Positions 1 to 5,369 of a stretch of DNA of 5,893 nt are shown piece by piece (the first letter of the stretch is position 1; each line of letters opens with the position of its first letter). Made by a program: the position numbers and the translations under genes. The notes beneath the pieces are model-generated. The model did not search any database, was not told the origin of the DNA, and was given only the letters and a program-made list of their open reading frames with translations. Source of the stretch: an uncultured Succinatimonas sp. (lineage in GTDB: Bacteria; Pseudomonadota; Gammaproteobacteria; Enterobacterales; Succinivibrionaceae); contig URKL01000128.1 of assembly GCA_900548485.1 (NCBI GenBank), positions 1 through 5,893 on the forward strand. The letters run 5' to 3'.

Positions 1-150
1 AGATTATTAGAATTATTACAAATAACACTTATTTTTCATTCACCAAAAGCCATCTCACAAGCACTATTATCAGAAGATCTCCACTTATTTGACATTGAGC
101 AAGTTATAGAGTGTTTTTTAGCTATCTCTATCCAATTAGGCCTACGATAG
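1..150 (+). CDS. 3' end of an unrecognised protein (partial, C-terminal 49 aa)
   Basis: Frame 1 is open from the first base to a TAG at 148-150. It gives 49 residues beginning RLLELLQITLIFHSP and ending FLAISIQLGLR. The other plus frames and the minus frames contain stops, so this is the only plausible coding frame. The segment is leucine/isoleucine-rich and looks alpha-helical, with a possible amphipathic last helix, but it contains no motif I recognise. The gene starts outside the window and converges on the aldo/keto reductase. A transposase or regulator tail is possible but unsupported. An open frame of this length in AT-rich DNA is suggestive rather than decisive. Confidence 0.5.
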   Translation, partial: RLLELLQITLIFHSPKAISQALLSEDLHLFDIEQVIECFLAISIQLGLR

Positions 151-194
151 TGGACATCTCCGTCAAAATTTAGTTAAAGTACCTTCAACAGATA

Positions 195-235
195 AAGTGC
201 CCCCTATAAGCTTGTTCAACTTGTCGGGGGCACTT
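195..235. terminator. Strong GC-rich dyad between convergent genes, possible bidirectional terminator or REP-like element
   Basis: Perfect 10-bp arms (AAGTGCCCCC at 195-204, GGGGGCACTT at 226-235) stand out in AT-rich surroundings. Inside them, after a one-base mismatch (205/225), bases 206-210 pair with 220-224 including one G-U. This gives a long stem with a small apical loop. It lies between the plus-strand gene ending at 150 and the minus-strand gene ending at 319, the usual place for a bidirectional terminator. Neither side has a clean U-tract (tails TTCAAT on plus, TTATCTG on minus), so a REP-like repeat or an insertion-sequence end remnant is an alternative. Confidence 0.5.
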
Positions 236-318
236 CAATATGATGAGGGATTTTGACATTGGCCTGAAAAACAAGATGTTAAGGCACGAAGGATAAATGG
301 CAACTCTTAGATTACAAG

Positions 319-1188
319 CTAAACCTCTTCGATTAATTTAGGATTTAACTCAGCAGGTCGATCATCAATTTTATCTGGATCGTAATTACGTCTTTCATTG
401 CTATTCATATCTGAAATGATTTCCAAATCTTGTAAGGAGAGATCGAAATCATAGAGCTGAGAATTCAATAAAATACGCTCAGGGTGGACAGATTTAGGAA
501 TAACAGCGATTCCTCTTTGAATATCCCAACGCAAAATAGCTTGAGATGGTGTAACCTTATAATAATTGCAAATACCTATTAATCGCGGATCGTCAATTAA
601 AAGTCTGCCCTCTCCTCCTAAAGGAGAATAAGCCTCCATTAATATGTTCTTTTTACGGCAATAAGCACTTAGCTCCTCCTCAGTATTCACCGGATGAATT
701 TCCATCTGATTTACTTGAGGAATAGTTGTGGCACCAGCTTTTTCCAAAGCCTCCAGATGATGAATTCTAAAATTAGAAACACCAATTGCGCGACATAAAC
801 CTTCTTTTTGTAACTTTTCAAGCTCTATATAAGCCTTTTCATAACCTTTAAACGGCCAATGCAATAAAAAGAGATCGACATAATCCAGACCTAAACGCTC
901 TAATGAGGCTAAAAGACCTGCTCGCGGGTTGTCCCAATCACTTTTCCACAATTTAGTTGTTACAAAAATCTTATCGCGACTTATGCCACTATCAGCGATA
1001 CCTCGACCAACACTTTTTTCATTACAATAAACTCGAGCTGTGTCTAACATACGATAACCGTACTCTAAAGCACATCTTACAGCCTGACGAGCAACCTCTC
1101 CTGAAGGAGTATGAAACAAGCCTAAGCCTAATAAGGGCATCTTTACCCCATTATTTAAAGTTACAGTAGAATCAATCGTAAGTTTCAT
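319..1188 (-). CDS. Aldo/keto reductase (AKR5-like, NADPH-dependent)
   Basis: This 289-aa protein is a full-length single-domain (beta/alpha)8 aldo/keto reductase, which uses NAD(P)H to reduce aldehydes or ketones in the cytoplasm. The classical tetrad is present: Asp49 and Tyr54 in DTARVYCNE, Lys79 in TTKLW, and His110 in LLHWP. Further family signatures are IGVSNF (135-140), QVNQMEIHP (158-166) and YSPLGG (187-192). The cofactor-phosphate motif IPKSVHPERI (230-239) has Lys232, Ser233 and Arg238. The overall pattern resembles the 2,5-diketo-gluconate reductase/methylglyoxal reductase branch, but the substrate cannot be read from sequence. The ATG at 1186-1188 is fixed by an in-frame TGA three codons upstream. 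There is no linear Shine-Dalgarno; the strong one lies beyond a hairpin (see 1189-1232). It follows dusA after 119 bp, far enough to have its own promoter, and ends in TAG. Confidence 0.93.
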   Translation of the reverse strand: MKLTIDSTVTLNNGVKMPLLGLGLFHTPSGEVARQAVRCALEYGYRMLDTARVYCNEKSVGRGIADSGISRDKIFVTTKLWKSDWDNPRAGLLASLERLGLDYVDLFLLHWPFKGYEKAYIELEKLQKEGLCRAIGVSNFRIHHLEALEKAGATTIPQVNQMEIHPVNTEEELSAYCRKKNILMEAYSPLGGEGRLLIDDPRLIGICNYYKVTPSQAILRWDIQRGIAVIPKSVHPERILLNSQLYDFDLSLQDLEIISDMNSNERRNYDPDKIDDRPAELNPKLIEEV

Positions 1189-1232
1189 AAATAATCAGCG
1201 TTAAAATTTAGAATAACTAACGCTGCCTCCTT
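1189..1232 (-). promoter_or_regulatory. Hairpin-bridged ribosome binding site of the aldo/keto reductase gene
   Basis: On the minus strand a perfect AAAGGAGG (1226-1232 plus flanking base) is immediately followed by CAGCGTTA (1218-1225). After a 14-nt loop comes TAACGCTG (1196-1203), then ATTATTT (1189-1195) and the ATG at 1188. The two 8-nt arms are perfect reverse complements. In linear RNA the Shine-Dalgarno is 37 nt from the ATG, which is too far. With the hairpin folded the effective spacing is 7 nt, which is optimal. No ATG, GTG or TTG lies at a usable distance directly after AAAGGAGG. Phage T4 genes 25 and 38 are known precedents for this arrangement. The base pairing is seen; the function is inferred. 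Confidence 0.6.
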
Positions 1233-1245
1233 TCTTGTTTTTGCA

Positions 1246-1272
1246 ATATTACGCTATAAGCAAAAATCTCAA
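1246..1272 (-). promoter_or_regulatory. Possible sigma70-type promoter for the aldo/keto reductase gene
   Basis: Read on the minus strand, TTGAGA (1267-1272, 5/6 match to the -35 consensus) is followed after 15 bp by TAATAT (1246-1251, 4/6 match to the -10). The spacer is shorter than ideal. The predicted transcript would begin a few bases before the AAAGGAGG and carry the whole bridging hairpin. The gene could instead be read through from dusA. Confidence 0.33.
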
Positions 1273-1296
1273 ATATCTAGCTAAAAGATTTCTGCT
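1259..1296 (-). terminator. Weak hairpin after dusA
   Basis: Bases 1259-1269 (AGCAAAAATCT) pair with 1286-1296 (AGATTTCTGCT) at 10 of 11 positions around a 16-nt loop, starting 12 bp past the dusA stop. On the minus strand the second arm contains U5, but no U-tract follows the stem. It may be a leaky terminator or RNA 3'-end stabiliser. It overlaps the proposed -35 of the next gene. Confidence 0.28.
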
Positions 1297-1307
1297 TTCA
1301 AGTACTA

Positions 1308-2294
1308 TTAGGCCTCTTGCATCACTTTATAAGCTTCAAGCAATAGTTGCGGATTAGCTGTACTTTTATGCATATGTAATGACAAATATTGCCTATAACG
1401 TCGAGCACCATGGCAACCATTAAATAAATTTAAGGCATGCATAGCTAAATGATGGAATTTATGACCTTCTGACATAAATCTCTCACATAGACAGACTGTC
1501 TCTTGCAAGATTTGCTCTCGACTCTTTATCTCACTTTTATCATTGAAGATTTGAGAATCTACATAAGCTAGAATATAAGGATTATCAATAATAGCTCGAC
1601 CTAGCATTACAGCATCAACTTTTTGCAACTGTTGTAAACAATCGTCAATAGTTAAAATTCCGCCATTGATAGTGATATAAAAATCTGGAAATAATTCTTT
1701 CATCGCATATACACGCTCATAGTCAAGCGGAGGCACTGTGCGATTTTCCTTAGGAGATAAACCATTAAGCCAAGCTTTGCGTGCATGCAAAATGATATGA
1801 CGACAACCACTTTCGTAAATAGTTTTAACGATCTTTAAAGTATCTTCAAAAGAATCGTTTTCATCTACGCCTATGCGGGTTTTAACGGTCACCGGGATTT
1901 TGACCTGAGCTTGCATTTTTTCACAAGCCTCGGCAATAACCTCTGGTGTTTTCATCAAAATAGCGCCAAAAGAACCACTTTGAACCTTATCTGAAGGACA
2001 TCCGGCATTTAAATTGATAGCACTATAACCACAATCTTCACCAATTTTTGCAGCCAAAGCCAATTTTTGCGGATCACTTCCCCCTAATTGCAATACACAA
2101 GGCAATTCTTCTTTGTCATATGCAATTAAATTAAGTTTTCCATGAATTAAGGCCTCAGCGGCGATCATTTCCGTATATAACATCGATCTCTTAGTTAAGA
2201 TACGAGCAAAACGTCTAAAAGCTGAGGTTGTTACATCGATCATAGGCGCGATCGCAAAGCGATCGGCCTCAAAATTAAGATTAGTATTGAACAT
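1308..2294 (-). CDS. dusA: tRNA-dihydrouridine(20/20a) synthase DusA
   Basis: This 328-aa protein has the normal DusA length. It is an FMN-dependent enzyme that reduces uridine at positions 20 and 20a of the tRNA D-loop using NADPH. The N-terminal TIM barrel starts with FAIAPMIDVT (13-22). The catalytic cysteine is Cys99 in NLNAGCPSDKVQSG. FMN and substrate residues are visible at Lys138 (VTVKTRIGVD) and His170 (ILHARKAWLNGLSPKENR). INGGI (209-213) and GR (232-233) close the barrel. The KAWLNGLSPKENR plus PPLDY block (173-192) is characteristic of DusA rather than DusB or DusC. The C-terminal helical tRNA-binding domain ends with GARRYRQYLS-type residues. Its ATG is only 3 bp from the stop of the upstream SHMT-like gene and lacks a convincing Shine-Dalgarno, so translation is probably coupled to that gene. 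The stop is TAA. Confidence 0.95.
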   Translation of the reverse strand: MFNTNLNFEADRFAIAPMIDVTTSAFRRFARILTKRSMLYTEMIAAEALIHGKLNLIAYDKEELPCVLQLGGSDPQKLALAAKIGEDCGYSAINLNAGCPSDKVQSGSFGAILMKTPEVIAEACEKMQAQVKIPVTVKTRIGVDENDSFEDTLKIVKTIYESGCRHIILHARKAWLNGLSPKENRTVPPLDYERVYAMKELFPDFYITINGGILTIDDCLQQLQKVDAVMLGRAIIDNPYILAYVDSQIFNDKSEIKSREQILQETVCLCERFMSEGHKFHHLAMHALNLFNGCHGARRYRQYLSLHMHKSTANPQLLLEAYKVMQEA

Positions 2295-2297
2295 TGT

Positions 2298-3539
2298 TTA
2301 AGCAATATCCAACATTTTAGCGCAAGAGGAATCAAGCCACTTAGGATTAAAAATAGGTAAGTTTTCAGTTAAAGAGGCTACTAAAGCGGCCAGTTCTTTA
2401 GATTTTTCATCACTAGGGTTCTGTAAGAAAGTTCCGATATTACGGCCTAAAGTAATAAGCCCATTCTCGTCCAAACCTCTTGTCGTAACAGGTAAAGTTG
2501 AGAAGCGTACAGCCTCATACTTAACCTCAGAATAAGCTGTAAGCATATTACAAATACGTACACCTATGCCTAACTCTGCAAGCAATTCCTGTGCACCACG
2601 TGCTGATAATGCACAATTACGAGTATCAATCATCACTAAGTGAGACTGAGGTTCACCACAGAAAATCTTCATACCACCTTCAGTTAAACCTGTGGCTAAA
2701 GCTTTAGCATTGTTAATTACAGACTGTGCATAATCCTTATGTAAAGGCATAGACATCTCATGCATACGTACAGCTAAAGCAGCTAACTGCGGGGTCATAA
2801 GTCCGCGATGACCAGAAGTCTGATTAGCTCTGTCAATTACATTAGCAATTTCATGAGTAGATAAAATCACCGCCGCTTGAGGGCCTTGCATAGCACCATG
2901 AGAGCTAAAGGTTACTACATCAGCATAAGGAACTGGACTTTGCATAGCTCCTGCGGCAATTAAAGGAGCTGTCTGTGAAATATCGCACCATAAAATGGCT
3001 CCGCAAGATTTTGCAATATTTGACAAACGCTCGTAATCAATTTCCAAAGGATAATTTATAGGAGAGAGGATGATGAGATGAGGCTTACACTGTTTAGCCT
3101 GCTTCTCTAAAGCATCCATATCTAAAACCTGAGTTGATGGATCTACACCAAAATTTACAAAACGATATACTAAATTCTCGCTATTGCAATGTTCTTTTTT
3201 ACGTAAATCTAAAGACATTACAACATCGCCTCTTGAAGCTAAAGCCTGAAATACTACACGAGAGGCAGCTTCAATAGACACTGTACGCAAATTAGCTCTT
3301 TGCGCCCCAAACAGTTCACAAATACGCTTACAAGTTAAAGATTCTAAGCTCTCGGAACGATTTAAAGTTAGATTTTCTGTAACATTTACAAGAAGATCTC
3401 CCATTAAAGAAGCACTTATAGGAGAAGTTGCATTTTCATCTGGAATAAATGACAGGCAATGCTCTTGTCTTGATAATGCAGTTTTAAAAAAGCCGTGTAG
3501 TTCTTTGTCAAAATTTTCAAGTAAACAAAGCGGGTTCAT
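2298..3539 (-). CDS. Serine hydroxymethyltransferase-fold protein lacking the PLP lysine (probable pseudoenzyme)
   Basis: This 413-aa protein is close to the GlyA length of about 417 and can be followed along SHMT from end to end: IPDENATSP (32-40) for IASENFTSP, ICELFGA (73-79), LEKQAKQCKP (144-153) for LEKQAKEHKP, GAILWCDIS (180-188), AAGAMQSPVPYADVVT (195-210), NNAKALA (276-282) and RFSTLPVTTRG (345-355). SHMT makes glycine and methylene-tetrahydrofolate from serine using PLP bound to the lysine of THKT. Here that segment reads SSHGAMQGP (212-220), with Gly215 (GGT codon) at the lysine position. Gln189 replaces the active-site histidine of DMAHVAG. The GYPGKRYYGG loop carrying catalytic Glu and Tyr is absent. 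The SGSQAN phosphate-binding loop reads VSIEAA (87-92). Asp186, His214 and Arg345 remain. The frame is intact with a good AAGGA ribosome site (3546-3550, 6-nt spacing) and an extended -10 promoter, so it is not a decayed gene. SHMT activity is very unlikely; the role is unknown. It is translationally coupled to dusA. Confidence 0.85.
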   Translation of the reverse strand: MNPLCLLENFDKELHGFFKTALSRQEHCLSFIPDENATSPISASLMGDLLVNVTENLTLNRSESLESLTCKRICELFGAQRANLRTVSIEAASRVVFQALASRGDVVMSLDLRKKEHCNSENLVYRFVNFGVDPSTQVLDMDALEKQAKQCKPHLIILSPINYPLEIDYERLSNIAKSCGAILWCDISQTAPLIAAGAMQSPVPYADVVTFSSHGAMQGPQAAVILSTHEIANVIDRANQTSGHRGLMTPQLAALAVRMHEMSMPLHKDYAQSVINNAKALATGLTEGGMKIFCGEPQSHLVMIDTRNCALSARGAQELLAELGIGVRICNMLTAYSEVKYEAVRFSTLPVTTRGLDENGLITLGRNIGTFLQNPSDEKSKELAALVASLTENLPIFNPKWLDSSCAKMLDIA

Positions 3540-3580
3540 AAATTATCCTTAGGCCACTCTAAAATTAAGTATTTAAGAAA

Positions 3581-3589
3581 ATTATAACA
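3581..3589 (-). promoter_or_regulatory. Extended -10 promoter of the SHMT-like/dusA operon
   Basis: The minus strand reads TGTTATAAT, a perfect -10 hexamer (TATAAT, 3581-3586) preceded by the TGN extension (3587-3589). No good -35 is present at 16-18 bp, as is common for extended -10 promoters. Initiation near 3574 would give a leader of about 35 nt containing the AAGGA Shine-Dalgarno at 3546-3550. It sits downstream of the transporter terminator, which makes the operon independent. Confidence 0.6.
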
Positions 3590-3629
3590 AATGACCAAGC
3601 AAAACCGTGAGTTACAGCTCTCGTTACAC

Positions 3630-3664
3630 AAAAAAAACATTGACCAGCAACATATGCTGGTCAA
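3630..3664 (-). terminator. Rho-independent terminator of the DASS transporter gene
   Basis: On the minus strand TTGACCAGCA (3655-3664) and TGCTGGTCAA (3640-3649) form a perfect 10-bp stem around a 5-nt loop. Two bases later comes a run of eight U residues (the A-tract at 3630-3637 on plus). It starts about 7 bp past the transporter stop at 3671. This is a textbook intrinsic terminator. Confidence 0.9.
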
Positions 3665-3670
3665 CTCAAT

Positions 3671-4933
3671 TTAAAATTCCCATACATTAGGAACAATCAA
3701 GACACATAAAACAAACGAGATTAAACACATAGGAATACCAACTTTAATGTAATCCATAAAGTGTAAACCACCTGGAGACATGATAATGGTATTAGGAGGA
3801 GTGGCAACTGGAGTTGCAAAAGAGCAAGAGGCGGCAATAGTAATAGCCATAGTTACAGCATAAGGGGAAATTTGAAGTTTCTCTGAAATTGAAAAACCAA
3901 TCGGTATTAACAAAGCTGCGGTTGCGGTATTCGGCATAAACTGAGTTAAGCCACAGGAAATTAAAAATAATACCGACATCATAACTAAATCTGAGGGCTC
4001 ATCTCCCATAATAGAAATCACAGCATTAGCCACCATTTCACCAGCACCTGTTTTTTGTAAAGCTGTTGCTAATGGCAACATACCGGCAAAAAGGAAAATA
4101 GTTGTCCAATCAATGCCGTTATAAGCCTGTTTTTCAGTAATACAACGGGTAAGTACACATAAAAGAGCACCTGATACAGCAACCATTGCCGGAGTAAGTC
4201 CCGGAATACCAATGATAAGGCCGCCTACAACATAGGCTAAAATGATTAAAGCTAAAATACGCTGTCTTCTTGAACCTTCAACAATATGTCCTGAACCATC
4301 ATCCATCATTGAAGTATCAACTAAATGCTTAGGCAAAATTTTGCGGCCTATATAAAGCATAAACAACATACAAGCAATAGCGATAGGGCCGCCGATAATT
4401 GCAAATTCAAAGAAGCCAAAAGGTTCATAACCTGCACTCTCTAAAGCAGCAACAGCTAACATATTTGGAGGGGTACCAACCATGGTTAAATTACAACCAG
4501 TATTAGCTGCAACTGCTAGAGCCATCAATAAAGCTGCAGCTGGAATATTAGCTGATAGACATAAACCTAAAACCATTGGCATCAAACAAGCAACAGTTCC
4601 TGTATTTGATGCAAAGGCTGACATAAAGATTGTAACGCCCATCAAAGCTGCCATCAAAGGAAACTCTTTAGTGCCAACTTTATTGACTACATATTTACCA
4701 AAACTCTGCGCAAGACCTGAGTCAAGCATAGCTGCACCGACTACAAACATACCGGCAAACAGGATCACTGTTGGGTTTGAAAATCCCGCAAAACAATCTG
4801 GAACAGATAAGACTCCACAGATAGCTAAGCTTACAGAGGCAGTCATAGCTGTAATTGCAATAGGAATTAATTCTGTTATAAATAAAAATGCGACTACAGC
4901 TAACACAATTAAAGTAATAACGGCAGGATCCAT
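3671..4933 (-). CDS. DASS/SLC13-family anion (dicarboxylate) transporter
   Basis: This 420-aa polytopic inner-membrane protein has an inverted repeat of two similar halves, as in divalent anion:Na+ symporters (DASS/SLC13, e.g. VcINDY, CitT). The first half carries SNT (109-111, ASNTGTVACLMP) and GTPPN (152-156). The second carries DWTTIFLFAGMLPLATAL (274-291), PNT (333-335, FMPNTATAALLIP) and VATPPNTIIMSPGG near 375-388. These duplicated SNT and TPPN elements form the cation and carboxylate sites in the family. The second motif is PNT instead of SNT. A hydrophilic loop at about 200-224 separates the halves. It is somewhat shorter than the roughly 460-residue VcINDY. Substrates in the family are succinate, malate, fumarate, citrate or sulfate, and the choice cannot be made here. 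The start is supported by AAGGAG (4940-4945) 6 nt before the ATG. The gene is monocistronic, with its own terminator. Confidence 0.9.
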   Translation of the reverse strand: MDPAVITLIVLAVVAFLFITELIPIAITAMTASVSLAICGVLSVPDCFAGFSNPTVILFAGMFVVGAAMLDSGLAQSFGKYVVNKVGTKEFPLMAALMGVTIFMSAFASNTGTVACLMPMVLGLCLSANIPAAALLMALAVAANTGCNLTMVGTPPNMLAVAALESAGYEPFGFFEFAIIGGPIAIACMLFMLYIGRKILPKHLVDTSMMDDGSGHIVEGSRRQRILALIILAYVVGGLIIGIPGLTPAMVAVSGALLCVLTRCITEKQAYNGIDWTTIFLFAGMLPLATALQKTGAGEMVANAVISIMGDEPSDLVMMSVLFLISCGLTQFMPNTATAALLIPIGFSISEKLQISPYAVTMAITIAASCSFATPVATPPNTIIMSPGGLHFMDYIKVGIPMCLISFVLCVLIVPNVWEF

Positions 4934-4943
4934 AAATTACTCC

Positions 4944-4961
4944 TTAACCCATTTTGGGCAT
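4944..4961 (-). promoter_or_regulatory. Mini-ORF and small hairpin overlapping the transporter ribosome binding site
   Basis: In the transporter leader a six-codon frame (Met-Pro-Lys-Met-Gly-stop) runs from an ATG at 4959-4961 to a TAA at 4944-4946 that overlaps the AAGGAG (4940-4945). Within it CCCA (4955-4958) can pair with TGGG (4948-4951) around AAA. The mini-ORF has no Shine-Dalgarno of its own, so translation is doubtful. It may be coincidental. Confidence 0.2.
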
Positions 4962-4993
4962 AAAAATCTATATCTAGAATCTAGTAGATTTTT
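4962..4993. promoter_or_regulatory. A/T-rich leader hairpin, terminator-like on the plus strand
   Basis: AAAAATCTA (4962-4970) and TAGATTTTT (4985-4993) are perfect 9-base arms; the interior includes two CTAG elements. On the plus strand the hairpin runs into nine T residues (4989-4997), which resembles an intrinsic terminator of antisense transcription. On the minus strand it would form in the transporter 5' leader, where it may protect the mRNA 5' end or attenuate. The stem is weak because it is almost entirely A-T. Confidence 0.35.
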
Positions 4994-5002
4994 TTTTAAT
5001 TT

Positions 5003-5031
5003 CCTATATTTAACTCAATAATGTGAGTCAG
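5003..5031 (-). promoter_or_regulatory. Possible transporter promoter with overlapping operator-like dyad
   Basis: On the minus strand CTGACT (5026-5031, 4/6 to -35) and TATAGG (5003-5008, 4/6 to -10) are 17 bp apart. A dyad, ACTCA-N6-TGAGT (5013-5028), lies across the -35 end and the spacer, where a repressor would block polymerase. Both hexamers are only moderate matches, so this is a low-confidence call. Confidence 0.3.
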
Positions 5032-5073
5032 AACATAATCTTATAATTTAGCTTTGGTTCTAAGTTTTTTTTG

Positions 5074-5082
5074 TGACATAAT
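5074..5082 (+). promoter_or_regulatory. Possible extended -10 promoter for the small membrane protein
   Basis: TGACATAAT consists of a TGN extension plus CATAAT (5077-5082), a 5/6 match to the -10 consensus. A weak TTGGTT (5054-5059) lies 17 bp upstream. Initiation near 5089 would give a leader of about 14 nt to the ATG at 5103 or 26 nt to the ATG at 5115. A second perfect TATAAT at 5042-5047 lacks a recognisable -35. Confidence 0.4.
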
Positions 5083-5102
5083 ATTGTATCTAGATCTTAT
5101 GG

Positions 5103-5369
5103 ATGCATTTATCTATGACCACGCTTTTAAAGATCCTGCTTGGATTTGTCGTCTGTCTATTAACCACTTTTATTTTTCGTTTTGCCATAGGCGATAATCG
5201 CGACTTACACTTTAAAAGATCTGTACCTAAAAGTTTTCTTACCTTAAGAACTCCCATAGCTATGCACTTCTCCTTAGGCTATCCAGTAACTGCCAAGGGC
5301 TATGCTCTTTTAGCTTTATTATTGCTAATTTTATGGCTTGAAATTAGCTGTATCGCTTACTTGCTTTAA
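5103..5369 (+). CDS. Small two-helix membrane protein of unknown function
   Basis: The 88-aa product is not recognised. It has a hydrophobic helix at about residues 8-29 (LLKILLGFVVCLLTTFIFRF) and a second at about 67-88 (from YALLALLLLILWLE). Between them is a loop with Arg33, Lys38, Arg39, Lys43, Arg49 and Lys65. By the positive-inside rule the loop should be cytoplasmic, with both termini outside: a membrane hairpin. Glu80 sits within the second helix. The start is uncertain: neither the ATG at 5103 nor the in-frame ATG at 5115 (Met5) has a good Shine-Dalgarno, though GGA at 5101-5103 is 11 nt before the second. The gene is divergent from the transporter and shares its control region. The hydrophobic pattern supports a real gene. 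TAA stop at 5367-5369. Confidence 0.6.
   Translation: MHLSMTTLLKILLGFVVCLLTTFIFRFAIGDNRDLHFKRSVPKSFLTLRTPIAMHFSLGYPVTAKGYALLALLLLILWLEISCIAYLL

Noticed and set aside
1..150. IS21-type transposase C-terminus
   Set aside because: The helical, leucine-rich tail is loosely similar in character, but an istA gene should be followed by istB, and none is present.
957..1169. Plus-strand open frame of 70 codons
   Set aside because: It lies wholly antisense to the aldo/keto reductase, has no ribosome site and shows no family resemblance; it is a shadow frame.
2298..3539. Calling this gene glyA
   Set aside because: The overall fold matches SHMT, but the PLP lysine and several other catalytic residues are absent, so the symbol would imply an activity the sequence contradicts.
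2298..3539. Calling the SHMT-like gene a pseudogene
   Set aside because: There is no frameshift, premature stop or truncation, and the promoter and ribosome site are good; residue losses are confined to functional positions.
4482..5021. Plus-strand open frame of 179 codons
   Set aside because: It is mostly antisense to the transporter, has low-complexity Ala/Ile/Thr composition mirroring the membrane protein, and crosses the hairpin/T-tract at 4962-4997; it is a shadow frame.
5020..5040. CRP-type operator around TGTGA at 5022-5026
   Set aside because: The partner half-site six bases away does not match TCACA; only one half is recognisable.
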